Below, in pieces: positions 57,122 to 64,000 of a stretch of DNA of 64,000 nucleotides (position 1 is its first letter; every line of letters starts with the position of its first letter). The stretch comes from Kribbella steppae (GTDB lineage: Bacteria; Actinomycetota; Actinomycetes; Propionibacteriales; Kribbellaceae). The position numbers and the translations under genes were made by a program. Under the pieces are notes generated by a model, which saw only the letters and a program-made list of their open reading frames with translations, did no database searches and had not been told where the DNA came from. Location: assembly GCF_004342025.1 (NCBI RefSeq), contig NZ_SLWN01000004.1:434001-498000 (forward strand), written 5' to 3'.

Positions 57122-58834
57122 ATGCACATCGACCGGCTACGCATCAGCAACTTCCGGAATCTCGCCGACGTCGATATGCAGCTCCAACCCAACAGCGTGA
57201 TCGTCGGCGAGAACCGCGCCGGGAAGAGCAACCTCCTGCACGCGCTGCGGCTCGTTCTCGACCCGGCCCTGCCGAACTCCGATCGCCGACTCCGCCGCGA
57301 GGACTTCTGGGACGGACTGACCGACGGCAGCGACGGCTGGGATCCGATGGCGGACGGCGAGACCATCGAGATCGCCGTGGAGTTCAGCGACTTCGACGAT
57401 CAGCCAGCTACGCTCGCCGCACTGGCCGACGCGCTGATCACCGGAACGCCCATGCGCGCGCGACTCACCTACCGCTGGGAACCGAAGGACGACGAACAGG
57501 ACGGCGGCGGTTACCGCTGGATTATCTTCGGCGGCGACGACGAAGCCAACCGGATCGGCGACGACCTGCGGCAATATCTCTATGTGTCGTATCTGCACGC
57601 GTTGCGCGATGTGGAGCAGGACATCCGCGGCTGGCGCCGGTCACCACTACGCGCTCTGCTTGAGACCGCCGCTGAGGCCGCGGCCGACGAGGATCTCGAC
57701 GACGTCCGCGCCGCCATGACCGCCGCGAATGACAAGCTCAACGAACTCGACTCGATCGCCCAGCTTGGCAAGGAGATCGGTGAGCGGACCGTAGACATGG
57801 TCGGCGCTGATCACGCTCTGCAGACCCGGCTTGGCGTCGCACCGCCGGACCCGCTGCGACTGATCCGGAGTATGCAGATCATGGTCGACGGCGATGCCAA
57901 CCGGCAATTGCAAACGGCAAGTCTGGGGACGCTCAACGTCCTCTATCTCACGTTACTAGAACTAGGCCTCGAGGGCCGGCTCGCGGGCGGCGACATCGCC
58001 CACGTGCTGCTCGCGGTCGAAGAGCCGGAAGCCCATCTTCACCCGCATCTGCAGCGGCTGCTCTTCCGTCGCCTGTTCACGGATTCCAGCGAATCGCGGA
58101 CGGTCGTGGTGACCACGCACTCGCCCCATATCGCCAGTGTCGCTCCCCCGGAGAGTCTCGTCGTACTTCGCCGCAGTGGCGACCGGACGATCGCGAGATC
58201 GGCCGCGACGCTGGAGTTGACCGACGACGAGTGGAACGACCTCGGACGGTACCTGGACGCCACGCGAGCCGAGCTGGTCTTCGCGCGCCGTGTCCTGCTC
58301 GTGGAAGGTTACGCGGAGCAGGTCCTCCTCCCGGTCCTTGCCTCGAGCATCGGGCACGATCTGGACAAGCTGGGCATCACGGTCTGCGCGATTCACGGCA
58401 CGCACTTCATCACCTACGTCCAGTTCTGCGACACGCTAGGCATCCCGGTCGCCGTCATCACCGACGGTGACCCGGACTCCCGGGGCTCCGCGGGCGAGCG
58501 ACGCGCGACGAAGATCGCCGACCGCCGTACGGTCGCCGGCGACCCCAACGACGGGATCTTCGTCGGTACGCACACCTTCGAGTACGACCTGCTTTCGGTC
58601 TCGGACGACAATCGTGCGGAATGCCTCGCCACCCTGATGGACCTGTGCGGGCGTCGAAGCCGCGGGATCGTTCAAGGCTGGATCGACGACGACATCGTGC
58701 CTGCTACCGACGACTATCTGGACATGATCGACAACGCCGGAGGCAAGGGACGGTACGGCCAGCGACTCGCCGAGCGTGAGCTCGATACTCCGACGTACAT
58801 CTCCGACGCGATCGAATACCTGGCCGGCCGATGA
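57122..58834 (+). CDS. gajA: Gabija protein GajA-like: OLD-family ATPase with TOPRIM nuclease domain
   Basis: 570 residues from ATG 57122, with GGGGGCGGC upstream. It begins MHIDRLRISNFRNLADV, with Walker A GENRAGKSN (29-37), Walker B LLAVEEPEAHLHP (about 296-308) and VVTTHSPH (about 328-335). The TOPRIM domain follows: VLLVEGYAEQ (Glu about 394) and ITDGDPDSRG (about 445-454). The size matches GajA (about 580). It overlaps the helicase gene by ATGA. The pair is the Gabija anti-phage arrangement, in which GajA nicks specific DNA and GajB is an accessory helicase activated by DNA ends. Confidence 0.82.
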   Translation: MHIDRLRISNFRNLADVDMQLQPNSVIVGENRAGKSNLLHALRLVLDPALPNSDRRLRREDFWDGLTDGSDGWDPMADGETIEIAVEFSDFDDQPATLAALADALITGTPMRARLTYRWEPKDDEQDGGGYRWIIFGGDDEANRIGDDLRQYLYVSYLHALRDVEQDIRGWRRSPLRALLETAAEAAADEDLDDVRAAMTAANDKLNELDSIAQLGKEIGERTVDMVGADHALQTRLGVAPPDPLRLIRSMQIMVDGDANRQLQTASLGTLNVLYLTLLELGLEGRLAGGDIAHVLLAVEEPEAHLHPHLQRLLFRRLFTDSSESRTVVVTTHSPHIASVAPPESLVVLRRSGDRTIARSAATLELTDDEWNDLGRYLDATRAELVFARRVLLVEGYAEQVLLPVLASSIGHDLDKLGITVCAIHGTHFITYVQFCDTLGIPVAVITDGDPDSRGSAGERRATKIADRRTVAGDPNDGIFVGTHTFEYDLLSVSDDNRAECLATLMDLCGRRSRGIVQGWIDDDIVPATDDYLDMIDNAGGKGRYGQRLAERELDTPTYISDAIEYLAGR

Positions 58835-60594
58835 GTGCTCTCTCCGAGTCCATCGACACTCTGCGGACGAACGAGCGGCAATGGCGGGCGTTCACCTCGA
58901 CTAGTCGCCGCTGTGCCGTCATGGCCCCGCCAGGAAGTGGCAAGACGAAGCTGCTCGCAGCCCGGGCGGCCCACGACTTAGCCACGGCAATTACACCGCC
59001 GCAGGGCGCCGCGTGCATCACGCTGACCAACCCGGCCGCCGACGAACTGCGCCGTCGGATGGAGGCACTGGGCGCCCGGCGCGGTTCGGTCGTCTTCGTC
59101 GGAACGGTGCACGCGTTCGTGCTGAACTGCGTCGTCACCCCGTTCGCCGCAGCGGCCGGACTATCCACAGGCCACCGGACGGTAATCGCGTCCGACGCGC
59201 AGCGCGGGTCCATCATGCGCGACTGCATCGCTGCTGTTTACCCGGACACCGAGGACGTCCGCGCGGTCCCGTCGACGATCGCTCGATTCCGCAAGATGCT
59301 GGCCACCGACGCCGAGTGGGAGCTGGCCGGCCCGCGCATCCGATCGGTCGCGGAGTTATACGAGCAGCGGCTGGCCGAGGAACAGCTAACCGACTTCGAC
59401 GGCCTGGTGGCACTCGCCGTCCGGCTCGTCGAGGAGCACGAGTTCGTCCGGCGGACATTGACGACACGGTATTCCCGGGTCTACGTCGACGAGTACCAGG
59501 ATCTCGCCCCCGGACTCGATCGCCTGGTCCAGGCGCTCTGCTTTGACGACACGCTGGATTGTCGGCTCTTCGCTGTCGGCGACCCGGATCAGGCCGTGTA
59601 CGGCTGGACCGGGAGCCGTCCAGAACTGCTCGACGAGCTGACGAGCCGTCCCGGCGTCGATGTCGTCCGGCTAACCGTGAACTACCGGTGTCGCGAGGAG
59701 ATCGTACGGCGATCCGAGCGGCTACTGACCGTCGATCGCGAGCTGACCGGAAATCGGCCAGGTGGAGAGGTGCGGGCGGAACTCGCGCCGCAGGGTTTCG
59801 CCGATCAGATCGATCACACGATCGCACAGGTCCGACGTCTGGCCTCGGCGGTCCCGCTCGAACGGATCGCTGTCCTTGGCAGCACACATGCGCTCTGCTC
59901 CGAAGCGGCCACTGGCCTCCGGGCGGCGGGTATCCCGGCCAGGGTGAAGGACGCGGATTACCGGTCGACGCCGGCGACGATGCTCGTCGAGCGCCTGGCA
60001 GCCTGGGCGGTGCTGGGTCGCGAGTCCTCCGGCCAGCAGCTCGGCCGACTGCTTGCGGCGTGGCGCGCGCTCCTGGGGCCTTTGGCGGACCGCCCGAACC
60101 AGAGATCGCTGGTCGCCTGTCTCCTCGACCAGGACCCTGACCGCACCGCCGTCAGCTTCATCGACCAGGTCCGCGCGCTGCGGCTCGACACGGCGATGTC
60201 GACTGGCGGTCGCCCGGACGACGTCGCCGCCCTGGCCGCGCTCCGTGCGACCTACTCCGGGCCTGCCGCCCCGGTGGAGCTGGTGGATCTGGCGAACAGG
60301 TCCAGCGGACGCGGCCGGGTGCAGATCATGACCACCCTCGCCTGTAAGGGTCTCGAGTTCGATGCAGTCGTGATCCTCGGCGCAGACCAGGGCCGGATCC
60401 CGTCCTGGCTGGCACGGAGTTCCATGGAGCTCGCCGAAGAGCGTCGCAAGTTCTACGTCGCCGTTACCCGGGCCCGCGATTCCCTCCTCATCACATATTC
60501 CGGCTTCACCGTCAACCCCTACGGCCGCCGCTTCTACGACGGCCCAAGCCCTTTCCTCCATCAGATGAATCTCATCCCCCAGCCCTATAGCTGA
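58831..60594 (+). CDS. gajB: Gabija protein GajB-like: UvrD-type helicase
   Basis: 587 residues from ATG 58831. Motifs: APPGSGKTK (32-40), TLTNPAADELRRRM, VDEYQDLAPG (about 218-227), VGDPDQAVYGWTGSRPELL, VNYRCREEIV, IMTTLACKGLEFDAVVILGA and YVAVTRARDSLLITYSG. A compact UvrD/Rep-like protein slightly longer than characterised GajB (about 494). It is translationally coupled to the OLD-type gene. Annotation as Gabija rests on this pairing and order. Confidence 0.8.
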   Translation: MSALSESIDTLRTNERQWRAFTSTSRRCAVMAPPGSGKTKLLAARAAHDLATAITPPQGAACITLTNPAADELRRRMEALGARRGSVVFVGTVHAFVLNCVVTPFAAAAGLSTGHRTVIASDAQRGSIMRDCIAAVYPDTEDVRAVPSTIARFRKMLATDAEWELAGPRIRSVAELYEQRLAEEQLTDFDGLVALAVRLVEEHEFVRRTLTTRYSRVYVDEYQDLAPGLDRLVQALCFDDTLDCRLFAVGDPDQAVYGWTGSRPELLDELTSRPGVDVVRLTVNYRCREEIVRRSERLLTVDRELTGNRPGGEVRAELAPQGFADQIDHTIAQVRRLASAVPLERIAVLGSTHALCSEAATGLRAAGIPARVKDADYRSTPATMLVERLAAWAVLGRESSGQQLGRLLAAWRALLGPLADRPNQRSLVACLLDQDPDRTAVSFIDQVRALRLDTAMSTGGRPDDVAALAALRATYSGPAAPVELVDLANRSSGRGRVQIMTTLACKGLEFDAVVILGADQGRIPSWLARSSMELAEERRKFYVAVTRARDSLLITYSGFTVNPYGRRFYDGPSPFLHQMNLIPQPYS

Positions 60595-60674
60595 CCCGGC
60601 ATTCCGCTCAGTGGGCGACGTGTGACTGAGAGTTTATGGAGTTTCGAGTCTCTCCGGAGCGGATGATTACAGGT

Positions 60675-60683
60675 TGTGGATAA
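60675..60683 (-). other. Isolated DnaA-box sequence
   Basis: TGTGGATAA at 60675-60683, the complement of TTATCCACA, is a perfect DnaA box in an otherwise gene-free 218-base gap after the helicase gene. A single box is not an origin; it could titrate DnaA or be chance. Confidence 0.35.
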
Positions 60684-60812
60684 CGGGAAGCTACCCAGGC
60701 GTGTGGGTGAGCGGGGGGTCGCCTACGATCTGCGGAAACGGAGTGAGCAAATCGTTCGGATGATGGTCCGCCCGCTGGCGGGTCTGCCACCAAGAGTGTG
60801 AGGGTGTGGCTC

Positions 60813-61439
60813 ATGAACATCGGTACTCGGAAGATCGTCGTTGACGAGGCGATAGCTCAGCTACGGCTGTACGCCGAGACGAACGGCGCTGTACTGCGCT
60901 ACTACGACGGTCTGCCGGGAATGACGTGCGTCGGGGGGTCCGATCCGAACCAGATCACGCTCGAGGATCTGGCCCGGACGATGGTGATCGGCTCCGACCT
61001 GCGGGCGCTGGACATCCCGTGGCTGCTCGAGGTGGACGCGGAGAAGGAGCTCGCCGCCATCCCGGTCGACGCACGGCTGGAGGACGCGGCGCCGGGCAGC
61101 GGACTGTTCGAGGCGGCGATGGCGCTGGACGACAAGTTCACCGGCCACCGCGGCTTCGGTCACGCCAAGAAGTCGAAGCTGCTGCACCTGAAGCGGCCGT
61201 ACCTCTACCCGGTCACCGACAGCTTCATCCGGATGACCTATGGCTCGGCGTCGGCCGGTGCGGAGTTCCTGACCGCGGTGCACAACGACCTGGTCAACCC
61301 GGCCAACGTGCGCGACTTCAAGCTGCTGCAGGTCCGGCTGATCGCCGAGCCGGCCACGTCGGCCGCACGTCTGCTGGGCGAGGTTCCCACCCTCCGCCTG
61401 CTCGACATCCTGGCCTCACTCCTGGGTGAGGCTAAATGA
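60813..61439 (+). CDS. DUF6308-like protein downstream of the Gabija pair
   Basis: 208 residues from ATG 60813, with GAGGG upstream. The sequence has an N-terminal TRKIVVDEAIAQLRLY and a helical core (GHRGFGHAKKSKLLHLKRPY, YPVTDSFIRMTYG) resembling DUF6308-type proteins with a possible helix-hairpin-helix fold. There is no catalytic motif I can name. It lies 218 bases after the helicase gene, so cotranscription is uncertain. Its stop overlaps the convergent oxidoreductase gene by 8 bases. Confidence 0.6.
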   Translation: MNIGTRKIVVDEAIAQLRLYAETNGAVLRYYDGLPGMTCVGGSDPNQITLEDLARTMVIGSDLRALDIPWLLEVDAEKELAAIPVDARLEDAAPGSGLFEAAMALDDKFTGHRGFGHAKKSKLLHLKRPYLYPVTDSFIRMTYGSASAGAEFLTAVHNDLVNPANVRDFKLLQVRLIAEPATSAARLLGEVPTLRLLDILASLLGEAK

Positions 61440-62952
61440 CCCCGAGCCGCGCCAGCGGCTCCACCAACTCGCGCTCCTCGTAGGACAGGTGTGAGAGCAG
61501 CGTGTCGTCCAGCAGGTCGACCGCTGCTCGCAAACCGTCGATGGAGCCAGAGCCATCGACCAGCGCGACCAGTGCCTTGTCCACACCTTCCAGTACGTCG
61601 TGGATGACGTGGTGCTCCTCCTGCAACCGGTCCACGACGGGTACGAGCGCCGGGTCGGCCCGCCGCAGGTGCGGGAACAGTGAGGCGTCCTCCAGCGAGT
61701 GGTGAGTAGTCACCAGCCGGCAGTACGACTCGCAGTACGTTCCCAGCGTCCAGTTGTTCTGCCGCATGGTCATGGTGTTGATGTGCGACCGCGCCTGCCC
61801 GACACCGATCGACCCGGCAGCCACCTGCTCCACCAGGTCGCGGATCTGCTCGAGCTCAGCACGCAGATGGTCGTGTACATCGATCAGGTGCTGACCCGAC
61901 GACAGCTGGTACGGCGTGTACGTCCGCTCCGGGTCCAACGCCGGACCAGTCGGACGGTCGGACTCATCCAGCAGTTGTACGGCGCTACGTCGTACAGCAG
62001 GAGGTGGAGTCGGTACGACGGTAAAGCTCCCCGTGGTCCCAACGGCAACCTCTGCACGAGCAACAGCCTCACCAGAGCGGGCCGCCTCCACGGCTTCGCG
62101 GACACCGGCTGCCACCTCGGCAAAGCGACGAATGTCGTCCGGGTCGTCGGAGCCGAGGATGTACGTGCTCATCCCCTCCCCCAGCGTCAACTCGGCGAGC
62201 TGGTCGATCCACAGCTCCTCCGGTCCCTGCAGGAACCCACCACCACGACCGTCGAACCGCCCCGACAGGTTGTAGAGCCGTCGTACCGACGCAGGGTCGC
62301 GCCCGGCTGCTACAGCAGCCTCGTCGATGATCTTGTTCATCTCAGCGAGCTGGTCCGGTCCGGCGTACGCACTGCTCGGCAGCCAGCCGTCAGCAAGCCG
62401 TCCGGTGACCGCAAGCATGCGTGGCTTGTAGGCACCTAGCCAGATCTCCACATCGTGTGCGGGCTGCGGACCACGCTTGGCGCCGGCCACGGTGTAGTGC
62501 TTGCCGGGCAGCCGGATGCCACCGCCCTCCGGCGTCCACACCTCGCGCATGATCGCGATGGCCTCTTCCAGCGCGGTGATGCTCTGCCCGGTGGTCAGCT
62601 GCGGACCGGCGTTGGCAGTGACGGCATCCAGGAAGCCGCCGGCGCCAAGACCCAGCTCCACTCGGCCACCGCTGATCAGGTCGAGTGTGGCGACGCTACG
62701 GGCGAGAACCACCGGCTGGCGCAGCGGGAGGTTGGCGACGTTCGTCGCGACCTTGACGCGCTGGGTCTGGGCGGCGACGACGGACAGGAGCGTCCAGGCG
62801 TCCATCAGACGGGGCTGGTACGGATGGTCCTGGAAGGTGACCAGGTCGAGACCGACCTGCTCGGTCAGCTGCGCCAACGCGATCACCCGGGCCGGGTTGT
62901 CGACCGCCGGGGTCAGGAACGTGCCGAAGACCAGCTCGTGGCCGTAGTCCAT
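61432..62952 (-). CDS. LLM-class flavin-dependent oxidoreductase fused to a hemerythrin-like domain
   Basis: 506 residues from ATG 62952, with AAGGTG upstream. Residues 1-320 form a luciferase-like TIM barrel (LTEQVGLDLVTFQDHPYQPR, GGRVELGLGAGGFLDAVTAN, VEIWLGAYKPRMLAVTG). Residues about 355-506 form a four-helix hemerythrin domain with His/Glu ligands in IDVHDHLRAE, THHSLEDASLFPHL, QEEHHVIHDVLEG and LSHLSYEERELVEPL. The fusion would link an FMN- or F420-dependent oxidation to a di-iron O2 or NO binding site in the cytosol. No neighbour suggests the substrate. Confidence 0.9.
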   Translation of the reverse strand: MDYGHELVFGTFLTPAVDNPARVIALAQLTEQVGLDLVTFQDHPYQPRLMDAWTLLSVVAAQTQRVKVATNVANLPLRQPVVLARSVATLDLISGGRVELGLGAGGFLDAVTANAGPQLTTGQSITALEEAIAIMREVWTPEGGGIRLPGKHYTVAGAKRGPQPAHDVEIWLGAYKPRMLAVTGRLADGWLPSSAYAGPDQLAEMNKIIDEAAVAAGRDPASVRRLYNLSGRFDGRGGGFLQGPEELWIDQLAELTLGEGMSTYILGSDDPDDIRRFAEVAAGVREAVEAARSGEAVARAEVAVGTTGSFTVVPTPPPAVRRSAVQLLDESDRPTGPALDPERTYTPYQLSSGQHLIDVHDHLRAELEQIRDLVEQVAAGSIGVGQARSHINTMTMRQNNWTLGTYCESYCRLVTTHHSLEDASLFPHLRRADPALVPVVDRLQEEHHVIHDVLEGVDKALVALVDGSGSIDGLRAAVDLLDDTLLSHLSYEERELVEPLARLGVI

Positions 62953-63039
62953 GGTTCACCTTTCACCGTCTGCTTGACGACGAAACTACTTCGCTGGACT
63001 AATAATCTCAAGTCAAGAACATCTGCTACGCAGACATCA

Positions 63040-64000
63040 TCACAGCAAGCGGAAGGCTTGCTCCGGCGATAGCCCGGTGCCGGCACTCCAGGCGGCCTCG
63101 TAGTCAGCGTCTCCGAGCACTGAACGAGCGGCCGACGCAGCCCGGTTGTTGTCACCGGACTCGGCCGGCGAGACCAGGTAGCCCTCAGCGGAGCGGGTCG
63201 CGTCGGCAGCACCCAGGAGCTGTGCAGCGACGGTCTTGTCCGGCAGACAGGCGGCGATGCCCTCCAGAGACCAGCACATGCCGCGCAGCGACTCGTACTC
63301 CTCCGAGATGCGGAATGCCTCGAGGTGCAGCTCGAGAGCCGCCTCCGGCTCGCCACGGAGCTCCACGACGTACGCGAGCTCCGTCAGGACCATCGAGAGG
63401 TAAAGGACCGGATCCTTATGGCGGCCTGCCTCATCCACCAGCGCTCGTAGCCGCGTCTCCGCCTCGTCCAGAGCCCCGGTACGACGTGCTGCAAAGGACA
63501 GCACGATCTCTGCCAGGGCCTGGGTCGAGCGCTGGTCCTGCTCGCTCGCCAGGCGCAGCGCACGCTCTCCATGTGCACGAGCGGCGTCATAGTTGCCCTG
63601 CCTGATCTCGGTCCAGCCAAGCATCGCCAGCGACCCTGACAGCTCTGGCCACAGCCCCAGCTCCTCGGCGAGCTGTACGCCCTCCCGCTGCAACCGCGCA
63701 GCCTTGTCGAAGTCGCCAGTGAACTCCGCATGGGCACTGAGCCAGCTGGTCGCCTGCAACACTCCCCACCGGTCACCCAGCGAGCGGAAGATGCGAGCAC
63801 TCTCCGAAGCATCGGCGTGCAGTGCCGAAACGTCAGACCGCACGTGAGCGTGCTTGGCACGCGCTGCAAGCACCGCCGCGACACCCCACTGGTCGCCGTC
63901 CGCCTCGAAGCTCTTCAGAGCCGTCTCCAGCAATGCCAGACACGTCACGAGGTCCCCGGCATCGCTGCCGGCAAAGGCGATCCACCACTGCGCTCGAGCA
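63040..64000 (-). CDS. TPR-rich C-terminal part of a SARP/AfsR- or LuxR-type ATPase regulator (5' end outside window)
   Basis: At least 320 residues, open to the right edge: the frame continues upstream of the first internal GTG as ARAQWWIAFAGSDAGDLVT. It consists of TPR-like helical pairs (ALLETALKSFEADGDQWGVA, LAMLGWTEIRQGNYDAARAH) and ends with the block usual in large AfsR/SARP or LuxR-ATPase regulators (VAAQLLGAADATRSAEGYLV, RSVLGDADYEAAWSAGTGLS). The DNA-binding and ATPase parts lie outside, so the exact class is not fixed. Confidence 0.75.
   Translation of the reverse strand, partial: ARAQWWIAFAGSDAGDLVTCLALLETALKSFEADGDQWGVAAVLAARAKHAHVRSDVSALHADASESARIFRSLGDRWGVLQATSWLSAHAEFTGDFDKAARLQREGVQLAEELGLWPELSGSLAMLGWTEIRQGNYDAARAHGERALRLASEQDQRSTQALAEIVLSFAARRTGALDEAETRLRALVDEAGRHKDPVLYLSMVLTELAYVVELRGEPEAALELHLEAFRISEEYESLRGMCWSLEGIAACLPDKTVAAQLLGAADATRSAEGYLVSPAESGDNNRAASAARSVLGDADYEAAWSAGTGLSPEQAFRLL

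Noticed and set aside
60675..60683. Replication or plasmid origin near the DnaA box
   Set aside because: Only one box, no AT-rich region and no replication initiator gene nearby.

Overview
The window is high-GC actinobacterial DNA: most genes use strongly GC-rich third codon positions, GTG starts are frequent, and families typical of soil actinomycetes are present (ABC sugar uptake with a LacI regulator, mycothiol-type maleylpyruvate isomerase fold, TipAS MerR regulator, F420-type nitroreductase, SARP/AfsR-like TPR protein). The overall style (many GTACG-type words, gene content) suggests Kribbella or a close relative in the Propionibacteriales; this is inference, as no rRNA or other marker is present. 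No tRNA, rRNA, CRISPR array or intact insertion sequence was found.

Layout. 1-5118: a minus-strand sugar-uptake operon (LacI regulator, two permeases, solute-binding lipoprotein, ADP-ribosylglycohydrolase) with a LacI-type operator. 5210-9509: secreted M43 metalloprotease, K+ channel with TrkA domains, ACT-GNAT protein, and two conserved hypotheticals. 9537-9735: a likely structured non-coding RNA with its own terminator. 9843-17969: secreted S8 protease divergent from a TrmB/LuxR-type regulator, then a MacB/FtsX-type ABC exporter. 18458-25617: a two-domain phosphodiesterase, a glutamate-cysteine-ligase-like enzyme, a HipA-like kinase with DUF3037, phosphoglucomutase, and a membrane-fused spermidine-synthase homologue. 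25695-30760: small metabolic and regulatory genes, a two-component pair, and a membrane protein coupled to a micro-ORF. 31011-41433: lipoprotein, nuclease-like protein, YceI, FBP zinc protein, pyrE, exonuclease-BRCT protein, papain-like protein, phosphoesterase, epimerase and hypotheticals. Several gaps here carry degenerate tandem repeats, two sets of which resemble the 3' ends of pyrE and the YceI gene.

41813-47300 is the most unusual locus. It is a tight five-gene minus-strand operon: an FtsK/EccC-like ATPase, a coiled-coil membrane protein, a WXG100-sized helical protein, a multidomain protein ending in a CdiA-CT-like PD-(D/E)xK nuclease domain, and a small acidic protein whose start overlaps the toxin stop. 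I read it as a minimal type VII-like secretion and toxin-immunity module without the usual EccB/D/E or mycosin genes. It abuts a truncated sigma-factor fragment.

48136-54628 holds an AddAB-type helicase-nuclease pair. 57122-60594 holds an OLD-family ATPase/TOPRIM protein overlapping a UvrD-like helicase, which is the two-gene signature of the Gabija anti-phage system, followed by a DUF6308 gene. The window ends in an LLM oxidoreductase-hemerythrin fusion and a truncated TPR regulator. Both edges cut genes.
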